Below, piece by piece: positions 1 through 10,644 of a DNA stretch of 10,703 bases. The stretch lies in assembly GCA_023390875.1 (NCBI GenBank), contig JAEWCA010000457.1, positions 1 to 10,703 on the forward strand, read 5' to 3'. Both the position numbers and the translations under genes were made by a program. The first letter of the stretch is position 1, and the number at the start of each line of letters is the position of its first letter. This DNA is from Actinomycetes bacterium. GTDB lineage: Bacteria; Actinomycetota; Actinomycetes; Actinomycetales; Cellulomonadaceae. The notes under the pieces were generated by a model. It saw nothing but the letters and a program-made list of their open reading frames with translations. It was not told the origin of the DNA and ran no database searches.

Positions 1-193
1 ACGGCAGCACGAGCCCGTTGAGCAGCCGCGCGAGCGTCGACTTGCCCGAGCCGTTCGCCCCGACGACGGCGACGCGCCGCTCCGTGATCCGCAGCGTCAC
101 CGGTCCGAGGAGCGTGACGACGCGGTCACCAGCACCCGCCGGGTCGGGGCTGTAGGCGGTGACGACGACGTCGTCGAGGGCGAGGACGGCCAT
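1..193 (-). CDS. bioM: ECF transporter ATPase, BioM-like, N-terminal part only (cut by window edge)
   Basis: This is the first 64 codons of an ABC ATPase; the rest lies beyond the left edge. In energy-coupling factor transporters such an ATPase powers vitamin uptake through an S component. Reading the minus strand from the ATG at 193-191, the product begins MAVLALDDVVVTAY and contains a clear Walker A motif, GANGSGKST, at about residues 45-53, followed by LARLLNGLVLP. The start lies only 21 bases after the bioY stop, with no strong Shine-Dalgarno match, so co-transcription with bioY is expected. The order bioY-bioM-bioN is the usual one in biotin ECF operons, so bioN (the transmembrane T component) is predicted just outside the window. 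The ABC assignment is certain. The biotin assignment rests on the bioY neighbour, and a shared EcfA ATPase is the alternative. Confidence 0.85.
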   Translation of the reverse strand, partial: MAVLALDDVVVTAYSPDPAGAGDRVVTLLGPVTLRITERRVAVVGANGSGKSTLARLLNGLVLP

Positions 194-214
194 GGGGTCG
201 GTGAGCGGGTCGGC

Positions 215-859
215 TCAGCGGCGTGTGCGAAGCAGGTCGGGGTACGCGCGGAACACGGCGAGCGCCACGCCGGCGGCGAGCAGGTTCTTCGCGATGTCAC
301 CGGGCCAGTACTTGAGGTCGAACACGAACGCCTCGGCGTACGACAGGCCGAGCGTCAGGTGCAGGCCGACGATGCCGCCGACGTGGATCGTGAGGATGCT
401 CGCCACGAGCCCCGAGAGGAACAGGCCGACGTACCGCCAGGCGGTCGGCAGGCGCAGCGCGTATCCGGCGAGGAACCCGGCGAGCGCCGCCGCGAACGGG
501 AACGCGAGCAGGTACCCGACCGACGGCTTCGACAGGACGACGACGCCGCCGGTCCCCTCGGCGAAGACGGGCAGACCGGCGAGACCGACGGCGAGGTAGA
601 GCAGCACCGCGAGAGCGCCGCGCTTCCAGCCGAGCACGAGCCCGGCGAGGATCACGCCGAACGTCTGCAGCGTGATCGGCACCGGCGTACCGGTCGGGAT
701 GGCAGGGACGAGCGCGCACACGGCGATGAACGCCGCGAAGGTGGCGACGAGCGCGACGTCGGTGGCGACGGACCGGCGCGCGACGGGGGCGGGAGCCTCG
801 GACGTGGCGTCCGCGGCGCGCAGGGCGATGGGCTCGTGCTCAGGTGCGGTGCTGGACAT
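215..859 (-). CDS. bioY: BioY, biotin-specific S component of an ECF transporter
   Basis: This 214-residue integral membrane protein captures biotin at the cytoplasmic membrane and pairs with the ATPase encoded just downstream. A hydrophilic N-terminal stretch (about residues 1-32) precedes roughly six hydrophobic segments, near 33-52, 60-78, 82-98, 113-134, 143-165 and 186-204. BioY hallmarks are visible: PVPITLQTFGVILAG near residue 59, the segment GLPVFAEGTGG near 95-105, KPSVGYLLAFP near 111-121, and the charged DLKYWPGDIAKN stretch near 181-192. The ATG at 859-857 follows a GAGGGGG ribosome binding site about four bases upstream, which supports this start. The gene diverges from the ABC-F gene across 182 bases that could hold biotin-responsive control, but I do not see a convincing BirA or BioQ operator. 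The family assignment is strong. Confidence 0.93.
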   Translation of the reverse strand: MSSTAPEHEPIALRAADATSEAPAPVARRSVATDVALVATFAAFIAVCALVPAIPTGTPVPITLQTFGVILAGLVLGWKRGALAVLLYLAVGLAGLPVFAEGTGGVVVLSKPSVGYLLAFPFAAALAGFLAGYALRLPTAWRYVGLFLSGLVASILTIHVGGIVGLHLTLGLSYAEAFVFDLKYWPGDIAKNLLAAGVALAVFRAYPDLLRTRR

Positions 860-1041
860 GGGGCCCCCTCGGGCGTCGTGACGGATGCGGCTGCTCCCGC
901 TGCGGCGGTCGGTGCGCCCTGCCGGGTGCTCCCTCGGCGGGCGGTGCCAGCGACCGTTGACGACGCTAGCGGGTCGTAGAATTGCGGTCGTTTGCGCCCG
1001 TGGCCAAGACCCGGACGCCTTTCTCGGAGGAAACCCACCAC
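860..1041. promoter_or_regulatory. Divergent intergenic region between bioY and the ABC-F gene
   Basis: These 182 bases hold no credible gene. They contain the ABC-F promoter candidate at 957-982 and, on the minus strand, a TAGCGT hexamer (968-963) that could be the -10 for bioY, giving a leader of roughly 97 bases. The two candidates overlap, so the divergent genes may share control. The bioY ribosome binding site lies at the left end. Short inverted matches (CGACC 951-955 with GGTCG 972-976) fall around the promoter but are too short to call an operator. Confidence 0.45.
957..982 (+). promoter_or_regulatory. Candidate promoter for the ABC-F gene
   Basis: TTGACG at 957-962 and TAGAAT at 977-982 match the sigma-70 type -35 and -10 consensus well. 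The 14-base spacer is shorter than the preferred 16-18, so either the -35 contributes little or the -10 acts mainly on its own. The expected transcription start is near 988-990, giving an untranslated leader of about 50 bases before the GTG at 1042. Confidence 0.5.
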
Positions 1042-2640
<1,599 letters not shown>

Positions 2641-2843
2641 GCACCGCGCCCCGATCCGGACGGATGTCCACGATCCGGGCGCGATGGTCCAAGCTTCATC
2701 CACTCGTTCACCATGGCGGCCTGACGCATCGGGTCACCGAGACGTCGTCGCCGCTCGCCAGCGCGCTCTCTCCAGGGGTACGCCGACGGTCGTTCCGCCC
2801 TCCCGTGCGGCAGCCGGGACCGGTGACGACGAGGGGCAGGACG
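2641..2843. other. Intergenic region between the ABC-F and YceI genes
   Basis: These 203 bases hold the hairpin at 2645-2683 and the YceI ribosome binding site at 2831-2836. The open frame running upstream from the YceI start has unusual composition and no family match I know, so I treat it as non-coding. A slightly lower-GC stretch at about 2687-2715 could be promoter DNA, but I cannot name clear -35 and -10 boxes. Confidence 0.4.
2645..2683 (+). terminator. Possible hairpin terminator after the ABC-F gene
   Basis: Seven-base arms CGCGCCC (2645-2651) and GGGCGCG (2677-2683) pair perfectly. Inside lies a second short stem, GGAC (2658-2661) with GTCC (2666-2669). It starts five bases after the ABC-F stop. 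There is no T run after it, which is common in high-GC actinobacteria, so its function is uncertain. Confidence 0.35.
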
Positions 2844-3524
2844 ATGGAGTCGGACAGCACAGGCACGGCCACGCGCCGGTGGAAGGGGCTCGACCTGCCC
2901 GTGGCGGGCCGGTACGAGCTCGACACCGCGCACAAGCGGGTCGGGTTCGTCGCGTCGCACATGATGGTGAGCCAGGTCCGCGGCGAGTTCGAGGCCGCCG
3001 CCGCGACGATCGTCGTCGACGAGGACCCGCTGCAGTCGAGCGTCACGGCGATCATCGGCTCGGCGTCGCTCACCACGCACAACGACGAGCGGGACACGCA
3101 CCTCAAGAGCCCGGACTTCCTCGACGTCGAGCGGTTCCCGGCCGTCGAGTTCCGCAGCCGCCGCGTCGAGCGGCTCGTCGAGGACGATGCCATCGCGCAC
3201 TGGGCGCGGCTGCGCCACCACCTGCCCGACCGGTCGCACGTCTCCGAGAGGCTCATCGAGCGGACGGTCGGCGTCGGCGGGAGGTTCACGATCATCGGCG
3301 ACCTGACCGTCCGCGACGTCACGCACGAGGTCGCGCTCGAGATGCACTTCGGCGGCGCCCGGACGGACCCGTACGGGCGCGAGATCTTCGGCTTCTCCGC
3401 GACGACCGAGGTCAACCGCGAGGACTTCGGGCTCGTCTGGAACGTCACGCTCGACAACGGCGGGTGGCTCGTCGGCAAGCGCGTGCGCGTCGAGATCGCG
3501 GGGGAGGCGATCCGTCAGGTCTGA
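2844..3524 (+). CDS. YceI family protein (lipocalin-like, polyisoprenoid-binding type)
   Basis: This 226-residue protein matches the YceI family, whose beta-barrel fold binds isoprenoid or other amphipathic lipids; the precise role in actinobacteria is unknown. Family marks are GRYELDTAHKRVGF (22-35), the SLTTHNDERDTHLKSPDFL block (75-93), FPAVEFRS (98-105), GDLTVRDVTHEVALEM (152-167) and FGFSATTEVNREDFGL (182-197). No signal peptide is seen, so a cytoplasmic location is inferred. A stretch at about residues 109-146, rich in H, W and R, interrupts the usual strand order and lengthens the protein beyond a minimal YceI domain of about 170. The ATG at 2844 is chosen for the GAGGGG ribosome binding site at 2831-2836, seven bases upstream; the open frame continues upstream to 2601, but that part looks non-coding. 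It converges on the SURF1 gene with only five bases between stops. Confidence 0.9.
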   Translation: MESDSTGTATRRWKGLDLPVAGRYELDTAHKRVGFVASHMMVSQVRGEFEAAAATIVVDEDPLQSSVTAIIGSASLTTHNDERDTHLKSPDFLDVERFPAVEFRSRRVERLVEDDAIAHWARLRHHLPDRSHVSERLIERTVGVGGRFTIIGDLTVRDVTHEVALEMHFGGARTDPYGREIFGFSATTEVNREDFGLVWNVTLDNGGWLVGKRVRVEIAGEAIRQV

Positions 3525-3529
3525 GCGCG

Positions 3530-5900
<2,371 letters not shown>

Positions 5901-5932
5901 CACCCGCACCACCGAAGGAAGAAGAGACAACC

Positions 5933-6703
5933 ATGGGTCTGCTCGACGGCAAGAAGCTCCTCGTCACCGGTGTGCTCACCGACGGCTCGATCGCCTTCCA
6001 CGTGGCGCGGCTCGCGCAGGAGCAGGGCGCCCAGGTGGTGCTCACCTCGTTCGGCCGCCAGTTCCGGCTGACGCAGGCGATCGCCCGCCGGCTGCCCGCA
6101 CCCGCCGAGGTCGTGCAGCTCGACGTCACCGACGCCGACGACCTCGCCGCGCTCGCCGACCGCGTGCGTGAGGCTGGTCTCGACTCGCTCGACGGCGTCG
6201 TGCACTCGATCGGCTTCGCCCCGCAGTCCGTCATGGGCGGCAACTTCCTCGCCGGCGAGTGGGACGACGTCGCGACCGCGCTGCACGTGTCCGCGTACTC
6301 GCTGAAGTCGCTCGCGGTGGCCACGCAGCCGCTGCTGAACCGGGGCGCCTCGATCGTCGGGCTCACGTTCGACGCGTCGTTCGCGTGGCCGGTGTACGAC
6401 TGGATGGGCGTCGCCAAGGCCGCGTTCGAGTCGACCGCGCGCTACCTCGCCCGCGACCTCGGCCCGTCGGGCGTACGCGTCAACCTCGTCTCCGCCGGTC
6501 CGATCCGCACGACCGCCGCGAAGTCGATCCCCGGCTTCGAGACGATGGAGGGCGGCTGGCCCGAGCGCGCACCGCTCGGCTGGGACGTGTCGGACCCCGA
6601 GCCGACGGCGCGCGCCGTCGCCGCGCTGCTGTCGGACTGGTTCCCGGCGACCACCGCCGAGATCGTGCACGTCGACGGTGGCGTGCACGCCATGGGCCTG
6701 TGA
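5933..6703 (+). CDS. fabI: Enoyl-ACP reductase, InhA/FabI type
   Basis: This NADH-dependent enzyme reduces trans-2-enoyl-ACP, the last step of each fatty acid elongation round. The 256-residue product closely follows InhA: GVLTDGSIAFHVARLAQEQG near residues 13-32 (nucleotide-binding loop), HSIGF with S92 equivalent to InhA S94, F146 equivalent to F149, and the catalytic Y155-X6-K162 in VYDWMGVAK. It also has AGPIRT and the C-terminal LLSDWFPATT and HVDGGVHAMGL segments. The ATG at 5933 has a purine-rich GAAGGAAGAAGAG ribosome binding region just upstream. It is co-directional with fabG, 32 bases after its stop, and is followed by a histidine phosphatase gene after 15 bases. The InhA substrate loop looks shorter here than in mycobacteria, which fits ordinary chain lengths rather than mycolate precursors (inference). 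Confidence 0.96.
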   Translation: MGLLDGKKLLVTGVLTDGSIAFHVARLAQEQGAQVVLTSFGRQFRLTQAIARRLPAPAEVVQLDVTDADDLAALADRVREAGLDSLDGVVHSIGFAPQSVMGGNFLAGEWDDVATALHVSAYSLKSLAVATQPLLNRGASIVGLTFDASFAWPVYDWMGVAKAAFESTARYLARDLGPSGVRVNLVSAGPIRTTAAKSIPGFETMEGGWPERAPLGWDVSDPEPTARAVAALLSDWFPATTAEIVHVDGGVHAMGL

Positions 6704-6718
6704 TGGCACGCTGAGCCG

Positions 6719-7243
6719 GTGACCGACTCGACCCAGGACCCGCGCAGGCTCCTGCTGCTGCGCCACGCCAAGGCCGAGCACCCGGAACGCATCAGCGACC
6801 ACCAGCGGCCCTTGTCGCTGGTGGGCCGCCGGCAGTCGCCGCGCGTCGGTGCGGCGCTCACGGCTTCCGGCCTCGTGCCGGACCTCGTGCTGTGCTCGTC
6901 GAGCCTGCGCACGCGGCAGACGTGGGAGCTGGCGCGGACGACGCTCGACGCCGACCCGCGGGTCGAGTTCCTCGACGAGGTCTACGACGCCGGCGTGCGC
7001 TCGCTCGTCGAGCTGCTGCAGGGGCTGCCGGCCGAAGCACGGACCGTGCTGGTCGTCGGCCACGAGCCGACGATGTCGCAGACGGCCGCGACCCTCGCGA
7101 GCCCCGAGTCGGACGCGACGACGCTCGCCCGGGTCCGCGTCGGGGTGCCGACCGCGTCGTGGAGCTGGCTGGAGACGCCGTCCGCCTGGTCCGAGCTCGG
7201 GCCGGGGTCCGCGGCGCTGCTGCGCCTCACGCTGCCGGAGTGA
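6719..7243 (+). CDS. SixA-like histidine phosphatase family protein
   Basis: This 174-residue protein belongs to the histidine phosphatase (phosphoglycerate mutase-like) superfamily, with the phosphate-accepting RHAKAE motif (R15, H16), an arginine in SSSLRTRQT (R64), and the second catalytic histidine in VVGHEPTMS (H115). Its short length and the RHAKA and PLSLVGRRQ patterns are like SixA, which dephosphorylates phosphohistidine in E. coli signalling or the PTS. The real substrate in actinobacteria is not known, and small phosphosugars are possible. The GTG at 6719 lies 15 bases after the fabI stop, without a clear Shine-Dalgarno sequence, and probably belongs to the fabG-fabI transcript. 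A nearby ATG at 6702 stops after three codons. Transcription probably ends at the hairpin after the stop codon. Confidence 0.88.
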   Translation: MTDSTQDPRRLLLLRHAKAEHPERISDHQRPLSLVGRRQSPRVGAALTASGLVPDLVLCSSSLRTRQTWELARTTLDADPRVEFLDEVYDAGVRSLVELLQGLPAEARTVLVVGHEPTMSQTAATLASPESDATTLARVRVGVPTASWSWLETPSAWSELGPGSAALLRLTLPE

Positions 7244-7248
7244 GCGTC

Positions 7249-7275
7249 CGCCGGCGGGCCTCGTGCCCGTCGGCG
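7249..7275. terminator. Strong hairpin between convergent genes, likely bidirectional terminator
   Basis: Arms CGCCGGCGGGC (7249-7259) and GCCCGTCGGCG (7265-7275) pair over 11 bases, with one G-U pair on the plus transcript, around the five-base loop CTCGT. It begins six bases after the phosphatase stop and lies 32 bases past the serB stop on the other strand. No T tract follows. The position between convergent genes supports a terminator role. Confidence 0.6.
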
Positions 7276-7307
7276 TTCGGTGCCGAGCGCGTGGTCGGGG
7301 GCGCGGC

Positions 7308-7964
7308 TCAGGCGTGCTGCGCGAAGACCGGCAGCTCGAGCACCGCGTCGAGCCGGTCGCGCACGACGGCGTCCGCCGCCTCGCACACGAGCGGCTTCGC
7401 GTTGAACGCGACGCCGACGGCAGCGAGGGCCAGCATGTCGAGGTCGTTCGCGCCGTCGCCGATCGCCACGGTCCGCTCGAGCGGGACGCCGGACACGTCC
7501 GCGTAGTCGCGCAGCGCGACCGCCTTGGCCGCCCGGTCGACGACCGCGCCCTGCACCTTCCCGGTGAGGCGACCGTCGACCACCTCGAGCCTGTTGGCCC
7601 GCACCAGCCGGATGCCCACGCGAGCGGCGAGCGGCTCGACGATCTCGATGAACCCGCCCGACACCAGGCCCACGGGCCAGCCGCGCCGGTCCAGCTCCGC
7701 GACGAGCTCGACGGCACCCGGCGTCAGCACGACCTCGTCCAGCACGTCGGCGAGCACCTGCTCGGGCAGGCCCGCGAGCGTCGCGACCCGCTGGTGCAGG
7801 GACTCGGCGAAGTCGATCTCGCCGCGCATCGCCTGCTCCGTGATCGCGGTGACGAGCTCCTCCGAGCCCGCGCGCGCGGCCAGCATCTCGACGACCTCGC
7901 CGGTGATGAACGTCGAGTCGACGTCCATGACGACGAGGTGGCGGGACTGCGGGTCGGTGGTCAC
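7308..7964 (-). CDS. serB: Phosphoserine phosphatase SerB (HAD family)
   Basis: SerB hydrolyses O-phosphoserine to serine, the last step of serine synthesis, in the cytoplasm. The 218-residue product carries the HAD motifs in order: DVDST with nucleophile D14 and acid D16, then ITGEVVE with E23, SGGF (102-105) for motif II, K147 for motif III and GDGANDLDM (169-177) for the magnesium site. It is a single catalytic domain without the ACT domains of the longer mycobacterial SerB2. The GTG at 7964-7962 is chosen because the DxDST motif lies only 14 residues in, as expected, and because a TAGCCT -10 candidate ends seven bases upstream, pointing to a leaderless mRNA. It lies downstream of glgC on the same strand, but a hairpin and its own promoter suggest separate transcription. 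Confidence 0.93.
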   Translation of the reverse strand: MTTDPQSRHLVVMDVDSTFITGEVVEMLAARAGSEELVTAITEQAMRGEIDFAESLHQRVATLAGLPEQVLADVLDEVVLTPGAVELVAELDRRGWPVGLVSGGFIEIVEPLAARVGIRLVRANRLEVVDGRLTGKVQGAVVDRAAKAVALRDYADVSGVPLERTVAIGDGANDLDMLALAAVGVAFNAKPLVCEAADAVVRDRLDAVLELPVFAQHA

Positions 7965-7971
7965 GGCTCGC

Positions 7972-7977
7972 AGGCTA
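7972..7977 (-). promoter_or_regulatory. TAGCCT -10 candidate for serB (leaderless)
   Basis: On the minus strand TAGCCT occupies 7977-7972, and seven bases later comes the serB GTG. This spacing places the transcription start at or next to the start codon. No Shine-Dalgarno sequence or clear -35 box is visible. Confidence 0.45.
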
Positions 7978-8016
7978 GTGCGGGCGAGGACGGGCGCGCG
8001 GACGAGCCCACCACGC

Positions 8017-8055
8017 GGGACCGTCGGGCGCCGGTCGGTGGCGGCGGACCGTCCC
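8017..8055 (-). terminator. Hairpin after glgC, probable terminator
   Basis: Arms GGGACCGTC (8017-8025) and GACCGTCCC (8047-8055) pair with one mismatch. An inner stem CGCC (8029... read as CGCC at 8029-8032) with GGCG (8040-8043) closes a seven-base loop. It lies eight bases past the glgC stop on the minus strand and before the serB promoter candidate. No T run is present. Confidence 0.5.
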
Positions 8056-8063
8056 AGGGCGGT

Positions 8064-9305
8064 TCAGTCGGTGATGACCGTGCCCTTGGGCACGACGGTG
8101 ATGCCGGACTCCGTCACGGTGAACCCGCGGGCGAGGTCGTGCTCGCGGTCGAGCCCGATGCGGGCGCGTTCCGGCACGACGACCTTCTTGTCGAGGATCG
8201 CGCGGTGGATCTGCGCGTACCGGTTGATCTCGACGTCGTCCATGATCACGGAGTCCGTGATCTGCGCCCAGGAGTGCGCGCGCACGTACGGCGAGAGCAC
8301 CGACCCGGACACCGTCGCCCCGGAGACGAGGACGCCGGGGGACACGATCGAGTCCGCGGCGTGCCCGAGGCGGCCGGCGCCGGCGTGCACGAACTTGGCC
8401 GGGGGCAGGCCGATGTAGCCGGTGTAGACGGGCCACTCGTTGTTGTAGAGGTTGAACACCGGCTCGATCGAGATGAGGTCGATGTTCGCCTCGTAGAACG
8501 CGTCGATGGTCCCGACGTCGCGCCAGTAGTCGCGGTCGCGCGGCGTGGAGCCGGCGACGTCGTTGCGCAGGAAGTCGTAGACGCCCGCGGTGCCGCGCTC
8601 GACGAAGTACGGCGCGATGTCGCCGCCCATGTCGTGCCGCGAGTCGGGGTTCTCGGCGTCGGCGGTGACGGCCGCGACGAGCGCGTCGGCGTTCGCCACG
8701 TAGTTGCCCATCGACGCGAGGATCTCGCCGGGGGAGTCGGCCAGGCCGACCGGGTCCGTCGGCTTCTCGCGGAAGGCCTTGATGCGGGTGGCGTCCGTCG
8801 GGTCCGTCTCGATGACGCCGAACTGGTCGGCCTCCGAGATGGGCTGACGGATCGCCGCGACCGTGAACTCGGCGCCCGACGCGATGTGCGCGTCGACCAT
8901 CTGCGAGAAGTCCATGCGGTACACGTGGTCGGCGCCGACCACGACGACGATGTCGGGGCGCTCGTCCTCGATGATGTTGAGGCACTGGTAGATCGCGTCG
9001 GCGCTGCCGAGGTACCAGTGCTTGCCGACGCGCTGCTGGGCGGGCACCGCCGCGACGTAGTTCCCGAGCAGGGCCGACATGCGCCACGTCTTCGACACGT
9101 GCCGGTCGAGGCTGTGCGACTTGTACTGGGTGAGCACGATGACGTGCAGGTACCGGGAGTTGATGACGTTCGACAGCGCGAAGTCGATCAGGCGGTAGAT
9201 GCCTCCGAACGGCACCGCCGGCTTGGCCCGGTGAGCCGTGAGCGGCATGAGTCGTTTTCCCTCGCCACCTGCGAGGACGATTGCGAGGACCCGGGGCGCT
9301 GCCAT
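8064..9305 (-). CDS. glgC: Glucose-1-phosphate adenylyltransferase GlgC (ADP-glucose pyrophosphorylase)
   Basis: GlgC makes ADP-glucose and pyrophosphate from glucose-1-phosphate and ATP, the committed step toward glycogen-type alpha-glucans. The 413-residue product has the N-terminal nucleotidyltransferase signature [13 protein letters not shown] (11-23) and [11 protein letters not shown] (25-35). It also has GSADAIYQ (100-107), the metal-site region GADHVYRMD (124-132), the glucose-1-phosphate lysine in FREKP (K181), and [15 protein letters not shown] (270-284). A left-handed beta-helix region follows from about residue 300 to the end. The ATG at 9305-9303 lies seven bases after a TAGGGT -10 candidate, so the mRNA is probably leaderless. 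The gene diverges from glgA across 112 bases holding a perfect palindrome. Allosteric control by sugar phosphates is known for the family and cannot be judged here. Confidence 0.97.
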   Translation of the reverse strand: MAAPRVLAIVLAGGEGKRLMPLTAHRAKPAVPFGGIYRLIDFALSNVINSRYLHVIVLTQYKSHSLDRHVSKTWRMSALLGNYVAAVPAQQRVGKHWYLGSADAIYQCLNIIEDERPDIVVVVGADHVYRMDFSQMVDAHIASGAEFTVAAIRQPISEADQFGVIETDPTDATRIKAFREKPTDPVGLADSPGEILASMGNYVANADALVAAVTADAENPDSRHDMGGDIAPYFVERGTAGVYDFLRNDVAGSTPRDRDYWRDVGTIDAFYEANIDLISIEPVFNLYNNEWPVYTGYIGLPPAKFVHAGAGRLGHAADSIVSPGVLVSGATVSGSVLSPYVRAHSWAQITDSVIMDDVEINRYAQIHRAILDKKVVVPERARIGLDREHDLARGFTVTESGITVVPKGTVITD

Positions 9306-9417
9306 GGGGACGACCCTAGGCCCCCGCGACGGTCACGGCGAGGCGTGACCGCGCTCACGCGCTAGCGTGTCGGAAGGTGCTGAGTCCGTCCGGACCGGCC
9401 GTGAACCGGAGGTCCCT
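9306..9417. promoter_or_regulatory. Divergent glgC/glgA promoter region
   Basis: Minus strand: TAGGGT at 9318-9313 is a -10 candidate for glgC. Plus strand: TAGCGT at 9363-9368 is a -10 candidate for glgA, giving a leader of about 40 bases that contains GGAGG at 9408-9412, five bases before the GTG. Each -10 is preceded by GTGACC exactly 12 bases upstream, and these two GTGACC copies are the arms of the palindrome at 9330-9351. Confidence 0.55.
9330..9351. repeat. Perfect 8+8 bp palindrome (CGGTCACG-N6-CGTGACCG), candidate operator
   Basis: Arms at 9330-9337 and 9344-9351 are exact reverse complements around GCGAGG. The element is centred between the two -10 candidates of the divergent glycogen genes, so a symmetric dimer bound here could control both. 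The size and shape fit a typical dimeric repressor or activator site; the regulator is not identified. Confidence 0.5.
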
Positions 9418-10644
9418 GTGCGCGTCGACCTGCTGACCCGCGAGTACCCGCCGCACGTGTACGGGGGTGCGGGCGTGCACGTCGCGGGCCTGTCCCACGT
9501 GCTGCGGCGCAGCATCGACGTCCGGGTGCACTGCTTCGACGGCCCCCGCGACGAGCCGGGCGTGCAGGGGTACGTGGTGCCCGGCGAGCTGGCGTCCGCG
9601 AACCCGGCGCTGCAGACGCTGGGCGTGGACCTCGAGATGGTCGACGCGGTCGGCCGGACCGGTGCCGACGGGGTCGCGTCCGACCTCGTGCACTCGCACA
9701 CCTGGTACGCCAACCTCGCGGGTCACCTCGCGAGCCTGCTGCACGGCCTGCCGCACGTGGTCACGGCGCACAGCCTCGAGCCGCTGCGTCCGTGGAAGGC
9801 CGAGCAGCTCGGCGGCGGGTACGCCCTGTCCAGCTGGGCGGAGAAGACGGCCTACGAGGCGGCCGCCGGCGTGATCGCGGTGAGCGGCGGCATGCGCGAC
9901 GACATCCTGCGGTCGTACCCGAGCGTCGACCCCGCCAAGGTGCACGTGGTGCACAACGGCATCGACCTCGACGGCTGGCGGGCCCCGTCCGGCGACGAGG
10001 CGCGTGCGGCGGCCGACGCCACGGTGCGCCGGCTCGGCATCGACCCGGACCGCCCGTCGATCGTGTTCGTCGGCCGGATCACCCGGCAGAAGGGTCTGCC
10101 GTACTTCCTGCGGGCCGCCGAGCGCCTGCCGCAGGACGTGCAGGTCGTGCTGTGCGCCGGGGCACCGGACACGCCGGAGATCGCCGCAGAGGTGTCGGGG
10201 CTCGTCGAGCAGCTGGGGCAGAAGCGGTCGGGCGTCGTGTGGATCGAGCAGATGCTGCCGCGCGACCAGCTCGTCGCGGTGCTCGACGCGGGCACGGTGT
10301 TCGCGTGCCCGTCGATCTACGAGCCGCTCGGCATCGTCAACCTCGAGGCCATGGCCGTGGGGCTGCCCGTGGTCGGCACCGCGACCGGTGGCATCCCGGA
10401 GGTCATCGACGACGGCGTCACGGGCACGCTCGTGCCGATCGACCAGCTGCAGGACGGGACCGGGACGCCCGTCGACCCCGAGCGCTTCGTCGCCGACCTC
10501 GCCGCGGCGCTCACCGACCTGGTGACCGACCCGGACCGGGCGGCGCGGTGGGGCCAGGCGGCGCGCAGCCGTGTCGAGGACCACTTCTCGTGGGAGGCCA
10601 TCGGGGAGCGGACGCTCGACGTCTACCGCAGCGTCCTGGCCTGA
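9418..10644 (+). CDS. glgA: GT4-family glycogen synthase / maltose-1-phosphate synthase (GlgA actinobacterial type, GlgM-like)
   Basis: This 408-residue retaining glycosyltransferase uses ADP-glucose made by the divergent GlgC. It is of the GT4, Corynebacterium-type GlgA group rather than the longer GT5 enzyme: it begins RVDLLTREYPPHVYGGAGVH (residues 2-21) instead of the KTGGL motif. It also has the nucleotide-binding FVGRITRQKG (R220, K225) and the EX7E motif with E302 and E310 in YEPLGIVNLEAMAVG. The mycobacterial member (Rv1212c, also divergent from glgC) was renamed GlgM because it makes maltose-1-phosphate from ADP-glucose and glucose-1-phosphate, so that activity is quite possible here. 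The GTG at 9418 is chosen for the GGAGG five bases upstream; an upstream in-frame extension to 9367 would overlap the -10 candidate. Direct glucan elongation is the alternative. Confidence 0.93.
   Translation: MRVDLLTREYPPHVYGGAGVHVAGLSHVLRRSIDVRVHCFDGPRDEPGVQGYVVPGELASANPALQTLGVDLEMVDAVGRTGADGVASDLVHSHTWYANLAGHLASLLHGLPHVVTAHSLEPLRPWKAEQLGGGYALSSWAEKTAYEAAAGVIAVSGGMRDDILRSYPSVDPAKVHVVHNGIDLDGWRAPSGDEARAAADATVRRLGIDPDRPSIVFVGRITRQKGLPYFLRAAERLPQDVQVVLCAGAPDTPEIAAEVSGLVEQLGQKRSGVVWIEQMLPRDQLVAVLDAGTVFACPSIYEPLGIVNLEAMAVGLPVVGTATGGIPEVIDDGVTGTLVPIDQLQDGTGTPVDPERFVADLAAALTDLVTDPDRAARWGQAARSRVEDHFSWEAIGERTLDVYRSVLA

Noticed and set aside
982..1041. Upstream starts (TTG 982, GTG 1000) for the ABC-F gene
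   Set aside because: TTG 982 overlaps the -10 candidate, and neither has a ribosome binding site; GTG 1042 has GGAGG upstream and the expected N-terminus.
6849..9365. An 838-codon plus-strand open frame opposite serB and glgC
   Set aside because: It is explained by codon bias of the true minus-strand genes, whose catalytic motifs are intact.
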